A stretch of DNA of 64,000 bases from Sinorhizobium sp. 6-70 (GCF_030124375.1 NZ_JASKLS010000005.1:186001-250000), one strand, 5' to 3'. Shown: positions 17,873 to 28,754, numbered from the stretch's first letter. Notes: generated from the letters alone by a model not told the origin. Numbers and translations: made by a program.

Positions 17873-20800
17873 ATGTCGATCAAGGCCAGTATCTACCACC
17901 TCACGCACTATACCTACGACCGCCCGGTAAGCCTCACGCCGCAGATCATCCGGCTGAAACCGGCCGCGCATTCGAAGACCAAGGTCATCAGCCACTCGCT
18001 GAAAGTCTCGCCTGCCAACCATTTCGTCAATTTGCAGCAGGACCCCTACGGCAACTATCTTGCCCGCTACGTCTTTCCCGATCCCGTGACGGAATTGAAG
18101 ATCGAGGTGGACCTGGTCGCCGACATGACCGTCTACAACCCGTTCGATTTCTTCGTAGAGGAAGAAGCGGAGCACTGGCCTTTCCGTTATCCCGAGGACT
18201 TGAGCGAAGACCTGAAGATCTACATGGCGCCGGAGCCGACCGGGCCGAGGCTTTCGGCATTCATGGAGAGCATCGACCGGTCACGCCAGCGCACCATCGA
18301 CAAGATCGTCGCCCTCAACACGCGGCTGCAGAAGGAAATCGGCTATGTCATCCGCATGGAACCGGGCGTCCAGTCGCCGGAAGAGACGCTCGGCACCGCC
18401 AGGGGCTCATGCCGCGATTCCAGTTGGCTGCTGGTGCAGATCCTCCGCAATCTCGGCTTTGCCGCCCGCTTCGTCTCCGGCTATCTCATTCAGCTAAGGC
18501 CGGACCTGAAAGCCCTCGACGGCCCCTCCGGCACCGAATACGACTTCACCGATCTTCACGCCTGGGCCGAGGTCTATCTTCCGGGTGCCGGCTGGATCGG
18601 GCTCGATCCGACGTCAGGTCTCTTGACCGGAGAGAGCCACATTCCGCTGGCCGCCACCCCGCATTATCGTAACGCCGCGCCGATATCCGGCGAGTTCTTC
18701 GGTGGCCCGGACACGAGAACCGATTTCGCCTTCGACATGAAGGTTGCTCGTGTCGCCGAACATCCGCGCATCACCAAGCCCTTTTCCGACGAAAGCTGGG
18801 AAGCGCTGAATGCGCTCGGTGATGAGGTCGATCGCGAGCTGGCGGAAAACGACGTGCGCCTGACCATGGGCGGCGAGCCGACCTTCGTCTCGATCGACGA
18901 TTTCGAGTCCGACGAATGGAACACCGCCGCGGTCGGCCCGACGAAACGCGAGAAGGCGGATGCGCTCATCCGCCGCCTGCGCGAGCGCTTCGCGCCGGGC
19001 GGATTCCTGCATTACGGGCAGGGCAAGTGGTATCCGGGCGAAAGCCTGCCGCGCTGGACCTTTTCGCTCTACTGGCGCAAGGACGGCGTGCCGATCTGGC
19101 GCCAGCCCAATCTGATCGCAGAGGAAAACGGCCGGCACGAGATCACCGAGCGGGACGCCGAGCGCCTGCTCGTCGCGATTGCCGGCGAACTCGACGTCGA
19201 CGCAGACATGGTCGTTCCGGCCTATGAGGACCCGGCCGAGTGGATCGTCAAGGAAGCAAACCTTCCGGACAACGTCGATCCTTCCAATTCGCAACTCAAG
19301 GATCCGGAAGAGCGCAGCCGCCTCGCCCGCGTCTTCGAACGCGGGCTCACGACCCCGACGGGCTACGTTCTGCCGGTGCAGGCCTGGAATGCGCGTGCGA
19401 GCGACCGGCGGTGGATGAGCGAGAAATGGAAGACCCGGCGCGGCCGGATTTTCCTCGTGCCCGGTGACAGCCCGGTCGGCTATCGCCTGCCGCTCGGCTC
19501 GCTCCCCCATATCGCGCCGTCTGCCTATCCTTATATCAATCCGGTGGATCCGGCAGTTTCGCGTGGCGACCTGCCGGATTTCAGCGAGAGCCGGGGCCGT
19601 GTGCAGCCGTCGCGTTTCCAACCGTCCGAGGAGCCGCCGACGCCGTTGCCGCCCGCTCGCGACGAGATCGACGGCGCTGTCCGCACCGCGATCAGCGTGG
19701 AACCGCGCGACGGCCGGCTTTGCGTCTTCATGCCGCCGACCACGAGCATCGAGGAATATCTCGATCTCATCGCCTCGGCCGAGCGGGCCGCCGCCGCGCT
19801 CGGCATGCCGGTACATATCGAAGGCTATGCGCCGCCGCAGGATGAGCGCATCAACGTCATCCGCGTCGCTCCGGATCCCGGCGTGATCGAGGTCAACATT
19901 CACCCGGCAGCGAACTGGCGGGAATGCGTCGACATCACTACGGCGATCTACGAGGAGGCCCGCCAGAGCCGGCTCGGCACCGACAAGTTCATGATCGACG
20001 GGCGCCACACCGGAACGCGTGGCGGCAATCACGTGGTTGTCGGTGGACGCAGCCCCAACGACAGCCCGTTCCTGCGCCGGCCGGATCTTCTGAAGAGCAT
20101 CGTGCTTCACTGGCAGCGCCACCCCTCGCTCTCCTATCTCTTTTCCGGCCTCTTCATCGGGCCGACCAGCCAGGCGCCGCGCATCGACGAGGCGCGCCAC
20201 GATTCGCTCTATGAGCTGGAGATTGCGCTCGCACAGGTACCGCCGCCCGGCGGCGATCGCCCGGCTCCCTTGCCATGGCTGGTGGACCGCCTCTTCCGTA
20301 ACCTGCTTGTCGATGTCACCGGCAATACCCATCGCTCCGAAATCTGCATCGACAAGCTCTTCTCACCGGACGGACCGACCGGGCGGCTCGGGCTGATCGA
20401 ATTCCGCGGTTTCGAGATGCCGCCGAACGCGCGCATGTCGCTCGCCCAGCAATTGCTCGTCCGCGCGCTCATCGCCCGCTTCTGGAAGAGCCCGATCGAT
20501 GGCGGCTTCGTGCGTTGGGGCACAGTCCTGCATGATCGCTTCATGCTGCCGCACCATGTCTGGCAGGATTTTCTCGATGTGCTTGCCGACCTGCGCACCC
20601 ACGGCTTCGATTTGAGGCCCGAATGGTTCGAGGCACAGCTCGAATTCCGTTTCCCGTTCTGCGGCGAGGTGGAATATGAAGAGGCGAAGCTCGAACTGCG
20701 ACAGGCCCTCGAACCCTGGCACGTGATGGGAGAACATGGCGCGATCGGCGGCACAGTGCGTTTTGTCGATTCCTCGGTGGAGCGATTGCAGGTCAAGCTC

Positions 20801-21199
20801 GAAACCGCCAATCCGGATCGCTACACCGTTTCCTGCAATGGCCGTCTCGTGCCGCTGACACGGACCGGGAAAGGTGGCGTGGCCGTCGCGGGCGTGCGTT
20901 ACAAGGCCTGGCAGCCCGCCACCGGCCTGCATCCGGTCCTGCCGGTCAACACTCCCCTCACATTCGATATTTATGATACATGGTCGAATCGGGCGATCGG
21001 CGGCTGCGTCTATCATGTGGCGCATCCCGGCGGGCGCAACTATGAGACATTTCCGGTCAACGGCAACGAGGCGGAAGCGCGCCGCCTGGCACGCTTCGAG
21101 CCCTGGGGCCACACCACCGGCGGGTATCGGCTTCAACCCGAGGCCCCGCCGGCGGAATTTCCGCTGACGCTCGACCTGAGACGTCCGGCAGGAGTGTAG
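17873..21199 (+). CDS. Transglutaminase-like protease fused to DUF2126 (amidoligase-type) protein
   Basis: The product is 1108 residues. An N-terminal transglutaminase-associated strand region ([20 protein letters not shown]) leads into a transglutaminase-like core with a Cys180-His229-Asp245 triad ([26 protein letters not shown]). From about residue 320 the rest is DUF2126 ([30 protein letters not shown]), a domain that comparative work places among carboxylate-amine ligases of glutamine-synthetase-like type. A protein carrying both peptide-cleaving and peptide-forming folds is unusual. The start at 17873 has GAGGGG upstream; a slightly longer frame does not. Its stop touches the start of the next gene (zero spacing), so the two are coupled. 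The substrate is unknown. Confidence 0.88.
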   Translation: MSIKASIYHLTHYTYDRPVSLTPQIIRLKPAAHSKTKVISHSLKVSPANHFVNLQQDPYGNYLARYVFPDPVTELKIEVDLVADMTVYNPFDFFVEEEAEHWPFRYPEDLSEDLKIYMAPEPTGPRLSAFMESIDRSRQRTIDKIVALNTRLQKEIGYVIRMEPGVQSPEETLGTARGSCRDSSWLLVQILRNLGFAARFVSGYLIQLRPDLKALDGPSGTEYDFTDLHAWAEVYLPGAGWIGLDPTSGLLTGESHIPLAATPHYRNAAPISGEFFGGPDTRTDFAFDMKVARVAEHPRITKPFSDESWEALNALGDEVDRELAENDVRLTMGGEPTFVSIDDFESDEWNTAAVGPTKREKADALIRRLRERFAPGGFLHYGQGKWYPGESLPRWTFSLYWRKDGVPIWRQPNLIAEENGRHEITERDAERLLVAIAGELDVDADMVVPAYEDPAEWIVKEANLPDNVDPSNSQLKDPEERSRLARVFERGLTTPTGYVLPVQAWNARASDRRWMSEKWKTRRGRIFLVPGDSPVGYRLPLGSLPHIAPSAYPYINPVDPAVSRGDLPDFSESRGRVQPSRFQPSEEPPTPLPPARDEIDGAVRTAISVEPRDGRLCVFMPPTTSIEEYLDLIASAERAAAALGMPVHIEGYAPPQDERINVIRVAPDPGVIEVNIHPAANWRECVDITTAIYEEARQSRLGTDKFMIDGRHTGTRGGNHVVVGGRSPNDSPFLRRPDLLKSIVLHWQRHPSLSYLFSGLFIGPTSQAPRIDEARHDSLYELEIALAQVPPPGGDRPAPLPWLVDRLFRNLLVDVTGNTHRSEICIDKLFSPDGPTGRLGLIEFRGFEMPPNARMSLAQQLLVRALIARFWKSPIDGGFVRWGTVLHDRFMLPHHVWQDFLDVLADLRTHGFDLRPEWFEAQLEFRFPFCGEVEYEEAKLELRQALEPWHVMGEHGAIGGTVRFVDSSVERLQVKLETANPDRYTVSCNGRLVPLTRTGKGGVAVAGVRYKAWQPATGLHPVLPVNTPLTFDIYDTWSNRAIGGCVYHVAHPGGRNYETFPVNGNEAEARRLARFEPWGHTTGGYRLQPEAPPAEFPLTLDLRRPAGV

Positions 21200-23608
21200 A
21201 TGGCGAAGAAACAGACGGCAGAGGCGGAAGAGAAGCATCGGCTCGACGGCGACCCGGTATCCGGCTATCGCGCCCTTCCGGGAATCGCCGACGAGATGCT
21301 CGATCGCGACGGCAATGTCCGGCCGGTTTGGCAGCCGCTTCTCTCGGCCCTCGGCCGCATGGACGAAACGGATCTCGCCAACCGCTTCGCCCGCGCCGAT
21401 CGCTATTTGCGCGACGCCGGCGTTTTCTATCGGGCCTATGGCGGCCGGGAGAATTCGGAACGAAGCTGGCCGCTGTCCCACATCCCCGTCCTGATCGACG
21501 AGGCGGAATGGGCCGTCGTTTCGCAAGGGCTGATCCAGCGTGCCGAACTGCTCGAGCGCGTGGTCGCCGATATCTATGGCGAAAACCGGCTGGTCCAGGA
21601 GGGCCTGTTACCCCCCGCGCTCGTCGCCTCCAATCCGGAGTTCCTGCGCCCGCTGGTCGGTGTCAAACCCGCCGACGGACATTTCCTGCACTTCTGCTCC
21701 TTCGAGATCGGACGCGGGCCGGACGGCAATTGGTGGGTGCTTTCCGACCGGACCGAAGCTCCATCCGGGGCCGGGTTCGCACTGGAAAACCGCGTTGCGA
21801 CGACACGCGCCTTTTCCGACCTCTATGCCGAAACCCACGTCCACCGACTAGCGGGCTTCTTCGGCGCCTTCCGCGATACGCTGCAAGCTCGAAAGCAACA
21901 TCCGGACGATCGAATTGCCGTCCTTTCGCCCGGCATTGCCAATGAGACCTATTTCGAGCACGCCTATATCGCCCGCTACCTCGGCTTCATGCTGCTGGAA
22001 GGCGAGGACCTGACGGTGGTCGGCGGCCGCGTCATGGTGCGCACGGTTGCCGGTCTCAAGCCTATCGGCGTGCTCTGGCGCCGCCTCGACGCGGCTTTCG
22101 CCGATCCGCTCGAACTCAACCAATCCTCCCATATCGGCACGCCCGGCATTGTCGAGGCGTTGAGGGCCGGCTCCGTCTCGATCGTCAACGCGCTCGGCTC
22201 GGGCATCGTCGAGAGCCGCGCCTTTCTCGCCTTCATGCCGGCGATCTGCCGTCACCTGCTCGGCGAGGAGCAAAAGCTGCCGTCGATCGCCACCTGGTGG
22301 TGCGGGCAGCAGGCCGAACGCGACAATGTCGCCGGCAATGTCGAGCGCATGGTGATCGGCCCCGCCTATTCGACCCGCCCCTTCTTCGACGACAACGGAC
22401 AGTCGGTCCTCGGCACGTCACTGTGCGAGGGTGGCACGTCGGTTTCGGAATGGCTCGGAACCGGTGGCGGCAAGCTGGTCGGCCAGGAGGTCGTCACACT
22501 GTCGACGACCCCTGCCTGGGTGCGCGGCCGGCTGACGCCGCGGCCGATGAGCTTGCGGGTCTTTGCCGCGCGCACACGCGACGGCTGGCAGATCATGCCG
22601 GGCGGTTTTGCGCGCATCGGCTCGGGCGACGACGTGGCGGCGATCGCGATGAAGGCGGGCGGCACGGCCGCCGATGTCTGGATCGTCAGCAACAAGCCGG
22701 TCGAGTACACGACGCTGCTCCCGGCCGAAGAGAGCTTCACGCGCAACATGCCGGGCAGCCTGCCGAGCCGCGCGGCGGACAACCTCTTCTGGCTCGGCCG
22801 CTATATCGAGCGGGCGGAAGGCGCTCTCAGGATCCTGCGCGCCTGGCACGGACGCTTCGCCCAAGCCGCCGACCCCAACATGCCGCTTTTGAAGGACGTC
22901 ACCGACTATCTGGCGGCTCTCGATATCAACACGCGGCAACCGGTCCCCGACAGCCTGCTTGCCAATATCGACAGCGCGCTCGTCAGCGCCGGCAATATCC
23001 GCGACCGGTTCTCGCCCGACGGGTGGCTGGCTCTCAACGATCTGTCGAGGACGGCGCGGAAGTTCCGCGCGACGGTGCAGGCCGGGGACGACGCCACGCA
23101 TGCGATGACCATTTTGTTGCGCAAGCTTGCGGGCTTTGCCGGCCTCGTTCACGAAAACATGTACCGCTTCACCGGCTGGCGGTTCCTGTCGATCGGTCGC
23201 TACATCGAGCGTGGCCTTCACATGACCCGCCTGCTTGGGCACATGTCGGGACCTGAAGCTCCGGACGGCGCCTATGACATGCTGCTCGAGATCGGCGACA
23301 GCGTCATGACCCACCGCCGCCGCTACAACGTCAACACGGCAGCACTGACCGTCACCGACCTGCTCGCCCTCGATCCGCTCAATCCGCGCTCGGTTCTTTA
23401 TCAGTTGAACGAGATCAAGACCGAGGTGGAGCTGTTGCCGAACGCGTTCGTCAACGGTCAGATGTCACCCTTCTACCGCGAGACGATGCGGCTTCATTCC
23501 GGCCTTGCGGTGATGACGCCGGAGGCAATGACCGCGACCGTTTACAAGCAGCTGGAACGGGACCTCGAGAAGCTTTCGAACCTGCTCGCACAAACCTATC
23601 TCGGCTAG
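21200..23608 (+). CDS. Circularly permuted ATP-grasp ligase fused to alpha-E domain
   Basis: The product is 802 residues. The N-terminal ~500 residues match the circularly permuted ATP-grasp type (old DUF404/DUF407): AYGGRENSERSWPLSHIPVLI, FLRPLVGVKPADGHFLHF, GRVMVRTVAGLKPIGVLWRR. From about residue 520 the alpha-E domain begins (RAADNLFWLGRYIERAEG) and runs to the end. In many genomes these are two adjacent genes; here they are fused. ATP-grasp enzymes join a carboxylate to an amine using ATP, and the alpha-helical alpha-E domain is a constant partner of unknown role. ATG 21200 follows the preceding TAG directly, with GGAG overlapping the upstream stop region. The stop TAG lies in the CTAGAGC border of a mosaic repeat. 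Confidence 0.88.
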   Translation: MAKKQTAEAEEKHRLDGDPVSGYRALPGIADEMLDRDGNVRPVWQPLLSALGRMDETDLANRFARADRYLRDAGVFYRAYGGRENSERSWPLSHIPVLIDEAEWAVVSQGLIQRAELLERVVADIYGENRLVQEGLLPPALVASNPEFLRPLVGVKPADGHFLHFCSFEIGRGPDGNWWVLSDRTEAPSGAGFALENRVATTRAFSDLYAETHVHRLAGFFGAFRDTLQARKQHPDDRIAVLSPGIANETYFEHAYIARYLGFMLLEGEDLTVVGGRVMVRTVAGLKPIGVLWRRLDAAFADPLELNQSSHIGTPGIVEALRAGSVSIVNALGSGIVESRAFLAFMPAICRHLLGEEQKLPSIATWWCGQQAERDNVAGNVERMVIGPAYSTRPFFDDNGQSVLGTSLCEGGTSVSEWLGTGGGKLVGQEVVTLSTTPAWVRGRLTPRPMSLRVFAARTRDGWQIMPGGFARIGSGDDVAAIAMKAGGTAADVWIVSNKPVEYTTLLPAEESFTRNMPGSLPSRAADNLFWLGRYIERAEGALRILRAWHGRFAQAADPNMPLLKDVTDYLAALDINTRQPVPDSLLANIDSALVSAGNIRDRFSPDGWLALNDLSRTARKFRATVQAGDDATHAMTILLRKLAGFAGLVHENMYRFTGWRFLSIGRYIERGLHMTRLLGHMSGPEAPDGAYDMLLEIGDSVMTHRRRYNVNTAALTVTDLLALDPLNPRSVLYQLNEIKTEVELLPNAFVNGQMSPFYRETMRLHSGLAVMTPEAMTATVYKQLERDLEKLSNLLAQTYLG

Positions 23609-23758
23609 AGCGCTGCGCGTTCAAATGAACGCGCAAAGCGCGCTCTAGCAATTTGAATCTAGAGCATATTTTCTGCTTTCAGTGCTTCCACTCGAAAGCA
23701 GGATGCTCTAGAGCAGGATGAGAAAAAGTGTAGGCGGTCTTTCACGCGCATCCCACTC
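23605..23758 (+). repeat. Three-module intergenic mosaic repeat
   Basis: Module 1 is 23605-23648 with the GCGCGTTC/GAACGCGC hairpin. Module 2 is 23659-23710, bounded by CTAGAGCAT/ATGCTCTAG. Module 3 is 23709-23758, starting TAGAGCAGGATGAG and ending CATCCCACTC. Module 3 recurs at 30958 and 37609, and the module 1 type recurs at 44555. Confidence 0.85.
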
Positions 23759-23788
23759 CAACCTGTTGGAAACGAAGGGCACGGCCTG

Positions 23789-24667
23789 ATGCTCTACGAC
23801 ATCAACCTGAAGATTACCTATGGCTACGAGGTCCCGGTCGCCGGCGGACGCCATCTCGTACGGGTGCTGCCGGCCTCAATCCCCGGTCGTCAACGGCTTG
23901 TCGTCGGGTCGATAAGCTGCCAGCCGACCCCCGGTGAACGGGTTGAAAGCGTGGATTTCTTTGCCAATCCGACCACGTCGATCCTTTTCCGTTCGGTGCA
24001 TGACAGCCTCGCCATTCGCATGCAGGCACGCGTCCAGGTGGAAGCGCAGGCGCTCACCGCCGACCTCACGCCGCCTCTTGCGGGTCTTCCAGCACAGCTC
24101 GCCGCTTGCTGGTCGGTCGATGCCCAGTCCCCGCACCATTTCGTCGGGCCGAGCCCGCTCCTGCCGGACGCCCCGGAGATCGCTGCCTACGCACGCGCGA
24201 TCGCCGACGAGGGAATGACCGTGCGGCAGATCGGGACGGCAATCTGCGAGCGCGTCCACCACGATTTCGCCTATGACACCGAAGCAACGACCGTGAACAC
24301 GACGGCCGCGGAAGCCTTCAAGCTCAAGCGCGGTGTCTGCCAGGACTTCACCCATGTGATGATCGTCGCTCTTCGCAGCCTCGGCATCCCGGCAGGCTAT
24401 GTCAGCGGATTCCTCAGGACCTTGCCGCCACCAGGCAAGGAACGGCTGGAAGGCGCCGACGCGATGCATGCCTGGGTTCGCTTCTGGTGTGGCAGCGCGG
24501 GCGGCTGGATTGAACTCGACCCGACGAACAATATTCCGGCCGGCACGGATCACATCGTCGTAGGCCACGGCCGTGACTATGGCGACGTCGCGCCCGTCAT
24601 CGGCATACTCAAGAGCTATGGCAGCCATACGACCGAACAGGCCGTGGACGTCATTCCCGTCGGCTGA
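23789..24667 (+). CDS. Transglutaminase-like cysteine protease
   Basis: The product is 292 residues. An N-terminal transglutaminase-associated beta domain (MLYDINLKITYGYEVPVAGG) precedes a transglutaminase-like core with Cys184 (RGVCQDFTHVM), His227 (DAMHAWVRFW) and Asp244 (WIELDPTNN). No signal peptide is seen, so it is predicted cytoplasmic. It is the third gene of the DUF2126/ATP-grasp cluster, 180 bases downstream of its partner with a mosaic repeat in the gap. In related clusters a proteasome-like Anbu peptidase often follows; none is present here. The most likely role is processing or removal of a peptide or amide made by the two ligase proteins. Confidence 0.85.
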   Translation: MLYDINLKITYGYEVPVAGGRHLVRVLPASIPGRQRLVVGSISCQPTPGERVESVDFFANPTTSILFRSVHDSLAIRMQARVQVEAQALTADLTPPLAGLPAQLAACWSVDAQSPHHFVGPSPLLPDAPEIAAYARAIADEGMTVRQIGTAICERVHHDFAYDTEATTVNTTAAEAFKLKRGVCQDFTHVMIVALRSLGIPAGYVSGFLRTLPPPGKERLEGADAMHAWVRFWCGSAGGWIELDPTNNIPAGTDHIVVGHGRDYGDVAPVIGILKSYGSHTTEQAVDVIPVG

Positions 24668-24842
24668 TCCGAATTGGTACAGCCGGGTCCCGTTTCCGGA
24701 CAACCAACCGCGGGGAAATCGTTTGAAAGCACGGATTTCCTCCGAAATTCATTAAAATTCAAACAATTACCTGAACGAGATTGTAATCCATCGCCGCTAA
24801 TGTCGCGCCAAGCTCGCAATGTATTGCTTGGGGTGTGCAAAG

Positions 24843-26108
24843 ATGGGAAGACGATCCATGGTAAGCCGGTCCTTCGGCATGATGCTGAAGGACCGCGGCG
24901 GCAATTTCGGAATGATGACGGCGCTGGTGGCGCCGCTGCTACTGGCAGCGGGCGGTGTTTCCATCGACATGGCCAACATGCTGATGACCAAGAACCAGTT
25001 GCAGGACGCCACCGATGCCGCAGCGCTCGCCGCCGCTTCCGCGCTTGTCTCCAACGAACAGCCCAACATCGACTCCGCCAAGGCAATCGCCCGCAAATTC
25101 CTGAAGGCGCAGATGGCAAGCTCGGGCTCGGCGGATACCCCGGCCGAGGGCTCGCAACCTGAAACGGCGACCGCGCAGTCTGCGGACAGCGCAGCGGCCG
25201 TTGCCGAGGAGCCGAATTGGGACGATATCAATACCTCGGAGGTGAACATCACCGAGACACCCAACGGCGTGAAGGGGAAGTCCTTCAAGGTTTCGATCGT
25301 CAACAAGCACCGGATCGAGTTCAACGCGATGACGCGCCTCCTGGGCACGGATTCGATTGAGCTCGAAACCCGGGCAACGGCGGAAAGCGCAACCGAGAGC
25401 AAGAACGCGCTCTCCATGTATCTCGTGCTCGACCGCTCCGGATCGATGGCCTGGAAGACGAACACGATCGACACGACGAAAGCCAAGTGCCCCAACTACA
25501 CGGAGGCGAACTGGAGCAAGTACCCGGATCTGAAGGCGACCACCCCGTGCTACATCACGAAGGTCAACGCGCTGAAGACCGCTGCCAGCGACCTGTTCGC
25601 CCAGTTGATGCTCGCTGATCCGGAATCAATGTATGTTCGCACCGGGGCGGTTTCCTATAACGCGTCGCAGGACGCCGCCGGCAGCCTCGCCTGGGGAACG
25701 ACGGGAGCCGCGGCTTATGTCAATGCGCTGGTCGCGACAGGCGGCACTGCCTCGGGCAATGCCTTCAAGACCGCCTACCAGAAGGTGATCGCATCGACGG
25801 AAGACACGGCGCACACCAACAAGAACGGCCAGGTCCCGACGAAATACATCGTCTTCATGACCGACGGCGAGAACAACTACGCCAACGACGACACGGTCAC
25901 CAAGTCCTGGTGCGACACCGCCAAGGCCAACAAGGTCCAGATCTACAGCGTCGCCTTCATGGCGCCTGACCGCGGCAAGGACCTGCTGGAATATTGCGCC
26001 TCTTCGACCTCGCATTATTTCGAAGCCGAGGAAGCGGCCGACCTCGTTGCCGCCTTCAAGGCGATCGGCGAACGGGCCTCCGCCATGGTCTCCCGCCTCA
26101 CGGAATAG
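24843..26108 (+). CDS. TadG-like protein with von Willebrand factor A domain
   Basis: The product is about 421 residues. The N-terminus has a short basic stretch and one hydrophobic segment (NFGMMTALVAPLLLAAGGVSID, about 21-42) followed by MTKNQLQDATDAAALAAAS, the TadE/TadG (Flp pilus assembly) pattern. A low-complexity Ala/Glu/Ser stretch leads to a vWA domain with the metal-site motif DRSGSM at about residue 197 and FMTDGENNY further on. It is probably anchored in the inner membrane and exposed to the periplasm. No other tad/cpa gene is near. GGGGTG before ATG 24843 favours this start over codons 24 bases upstream or 15 bases downstream. A strong terminator follows. Confidence 0.82.
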   Translation: MGRRSMVSRSFGMMLKDRGGNFGMMTALVAPLLLAAGGVSIDMANMLMTKNQLQDATDAAALAAASALVSNEQPNIDSAKAIARKFLKAQMASSGSADTPAEGSQPETATAQSADSAAAVAEEPNWDDINTSEVNITETPNGVKGKSFKVSIVNKHRIEFNAMTRLLGTDSIELETRATAESATESKNALSMYLVLDRSGSMAWKTNTIDTTKAKCPNYTEANWSKYPDLKATTPCYITKVNALKTAASDLFAQLMLADPESMYVRTGAVSYNASQDAAGSLAWGTTGAAAYVNALVATGGTASGNAFKTAYQKVIASTEDTAHTNKNGQVPTKYIVFMTDGENNYANDDTVTKSWCDTAKANKVQIYSVAFMAPDRGKDLLEYCASSTSHYFEAEEAADLVAAFKAIGERASAMVSRLTE

Positions 26109-26131
26109 TCCGACGCGAAACCGCTCTTTGC

Positions 26132-26162
26132 ATGCCGTCCGGCCTCGCCGGGCGGCATTTTT
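26132..26162 (+). terminator. Rho-independent terminator after the vWA gene
   Basis: ATGCCG-T-CCGGC pairs with GCCGG-G-CGGCAT (26132-26157) and is followed by TTTTT. It separates the vWA gene from the glycogen operon. Confidence 0.85.
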
Positions 26163-26276
26163 CGTTCTGCGCAAGTACATGTTGCAAGCGCTTCGGATCG
26201 ATGCAAAATTGCCTTAACTCCTGGCCGGCGCCGGCCCGCGGCCTTCCCAGACGCAAAAGGCCAAACAGAAAAAGGC

Positions 26277-28754
26277 ATGACAGTTCTTATGATGAATCGG
26301 CTCTCCACCTCCGAACTGCCGCAACCCGCACCCAGGTCGTCCGAGCCCGGCCAACTCGCGGTGGAAATCCTCGAACGCCTCAAATACCGCATCGGCAAGG
26401 ACCCGAAAGTTGCCAAACCGCATGACTGGCTGACGGCTGCCATTCTCGTTGCCCGCGACCGCATCACCGACAAGTGGATGGATTCCACCCGCAAGACCTA
26501 TGCCACCGGCGCCAAGCGCGTCTATTACCTGTCGCTCGAGTTCCTCATCGGCCGCCTGATGCGCGACGCGATGACGAATATCGGCCTGATGGACGAGATG
26601 CGCGACGCGCTGGCGTCGCTCGGCGTCGATATCGACGTGGTCGCGCAACTCGAGCCTGACGCGGCGCTTGGCAACGGCGGCCTCGGCCGGCTTGCCGCCT
26701 GCTTCATGGAATCCATGGCGACAGTCGACGTGCCCGCCTACGGCTACGGCATCCGCTACATGCATGGCCTGTTCCGCCAGCAAATGGCCGACGGCTGGCA
26801 GGTCGAATTGCCCGAGACGTGGCTGGCCCATGGCAATCCCTGGGAATTCGAACGGCGCGAAAGCTCCTATGAAATCGGCTACGGCGGCGTCGTGGAAACC
26901 GTCAATATCGACGAGGAAGTTCAGCGTTACGTCTGGAAACCGGCCGAACGCGTCATCGCCACCGCCTTCGACACGCCGGCCGTCGGCTGGCGCGCAAAAC
27001 GCGTCAACACGCTGCGCCTCTGGACCGCTCAGCCGATCGATCCGATCCTCCTCGAGGCCTTCAACGCCGGCGACCATATCGGCGCGCTGCGCGAAAGCAA
27101 CAAGGCGGAGAGCCTGACGCGCGTGCTCTATCCGGCCGACGCGACGCCGGCGGGACAGGAACTGCGCCTCCGACAGGAGTATTTCTTCTCTTCCGCCTCG
27201 CTGCAGGACATTCTGCGCCGCCACCTGCAGCAATATCCGGACTTCACGTCCTTGCCGGACGCGGTCGCCATCCAGCTCAACGATACCCATCCGGCCGTTT
27301 CCGTCGCGGAACTCGTGCGTCTTCTGACCGATGTCCACGGGCTCGATTTCGAGCAGGCCTGGGACATCACCCGCCGCACCTTCGCTTACACCAATCACAC
27401 GCTGCTGCCGGAAGCGCTGGAAAGCTGGCCGGTGCCGCTCTTTGAACGGTTGCTGCCGCGCCACATGCAGATCGTCTACGCCATCAACGCCAAGATCCTG
27501 ATCGAGGCGCGCAGGCAGAAGCACGCGACCGACGAGGAGATCCGCAACATTTCGCTGATCGAGGAGACGGGCGAACGGCGCGTGCGCATGGGCAACCTCG
27601 CCTTTGTCGGCTCGCATTCGATCAACGGCGTCTCGGCGTTGCACACCGAGCTGATGAAAGAAACGGTCTTTGCCGATCTGCACCGGCTCTATCCCGAGCG
27701 CATCAACAACAAGACCAACGGCATTACGCCGCGCCGGTGGCTGATGCAGTGCAATCCCGGCCTGTTCGGCCTCATTCGTGAGGCGATCGGCGACGAGTTC
27801 ATGGACAACACGGAGGCACTGCAGGCGCTCGATGCCTTTGCCGACAAGGCGGACTTCCAGGAGAGCTTCGCCGCCGTCAAGCGTGCCAACAAGGTGAAAC
27901 TTGCAAAGCTCATCCAGACAAACCTCGGGATCCGGCTCGATCCCTCGGCGATGTTCGACATCCAGATCAAGCGCATCCACGAATACAAGCGGCAACTCTT
28001 GAACATCGTCGAGGCGATCGCTCTCTATGACCAGATGCGCTCGCACCCCGAACTCGACTGGGTGCCGCGGGTCAAGCTCTTTGCCGGCAAAGCGGCGCCG
28101 AGCTACCACAACGCCAAGCTGATCATCAAACTCGCCAACGATGTCGCCCGCGTCATCAACAACGACCCGGCGGTGCGGGGCCTCCTGAAGATCGTCTTCA
28201 TTCCGAACTACAACGTGTCGCTCGCCGAAGTGATGGTGCCGGCCGCCGATCTTTCCGAACAGATCTCGACCGCCGGCATGGAGGCCTCCGGCACCGGCAA
28301 CATGAAATTTGCGCTGAACGGCGCGCTCACCATCGGTACGCTCGACGGCGCCAATGTCGAAATGCGCGACTGGGTCGGCGAGGAAAACATCAAGATCTTC
28401 GGCATGACCGCCGAGGAGGTGGCAAAGGCGCGGGCGGAAGGACACAATCCACGCGCCATCATCGAGGGCTCGCGTGAGCTGTCGCAGGCGCTCTCGGCGA
28501 TCGCCTCGGGCGTATTCTCGCCGGACGACCGCAATCGCTTCTCCGGGCTCGTCGACGGGCTCTACAACCATGACTGGTTCATGGTCGCCGCCGATTTCGA
28601 GGCCTATGCGAAGGCACAGCGCGAGATCGATCGGCTCTGGACCAAGCCATCCTCCTGGTACGCTCAGGCGATCCGCAATACCGCGCGCATGGGCTGGTTC
28701 TCGTCCGACCGCACGATCCGGCAATATGCCGGGGAAATCTGGAGCGCTGGATGA
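26277..28754 (+). CDS. glgP: Glycogen phosphorylase
   Basis: The product is 825 residues, the usual length. It releases glucose-1-phosphate from glycogen by phosphorolysis with pyridoxal phosphate. The cofactor lysine lies in GTGNMKFALNGALTIGT (Lys677). Other family blocks are visible: YYLSLEFLIGRL, LGNGGLGRLAACFMESMAT, NKTNGITPRRWL and IKRIHEYKRQLLN. The start ATG 26277 has AAAAAGG just upstream; ATG codons 12 and 15 bases later are possible alternatives. The stop overlaps glgB by four bases (ATGA). It is the first gene of the glycogen operon, so degradation and synthesis genes are expressed from the same locus. Confidence 0.97.
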   Translation: MTVLMMNRLSTSELPQPAPRSSEPGQLAVEILERLKYRIGKDPKVAKPHDWLTAAILVARDRITDKWMDSTRKTYATGAKRVYYLSLEFLIGRLMRDAMTNIGLMDEMRDALASLGVDIDVVAQLEPDAALGNGGLGRLAACFMESMATVDVPAYGYGIRYMHGLFRQQMADGWQVELPETWLAHGNPWEFERRESSYEIGYGGVVETVNIDEEVQRYVWKPAERVIATAFDTPAVGWRAKRVNTLRLWTAQPIDPILLEAFNAGDHIGALRESNKAESLTRVLYPADATPAGQELRLRQEYFFSSASLQDILRRHLQQYPDFTSLPDAVAIQLNDTHPAVSVAELVRLLTDVHGLDFEQAWDITRRTFAYTNHTLLPEALESWPVPLFERLLPRHMQIVYAINAKILIEARRQKHATDEEIRNISLIEETGERRVRMGNLAFVGSHSINGVSALHTELMKETVFADLHRLYPERINNKTNGITPRRWLMQCNPGLFGLIREAIGDEFMDNTEALQALDAFADKADFQESFAAVKRANKVKLAKLIQTNLGIRLDPSAMFDIQIKRIHEYKRQLLNIVEAIALYDQMRSHPELDWVPRVKLFAGKAAPSYHNAKLIIKLANDVARVINNDPAVRGLLKIVFIPNYNVSLAEVMVPAADLSEQISTAGMEASGTGNMKFALNGALTIGTLDGANVEMRDWVGEENIKIFGMTAEEVAKARAEGHNPRAIIEGSRELSQALSAIASGVFSPDDRNRFSGLVDGLYNHDWFMVAADFEAYAKAQREIDRLWTKPSSWYAQAIRNTARMGWFSSDRTIRQYAGEIWSAG

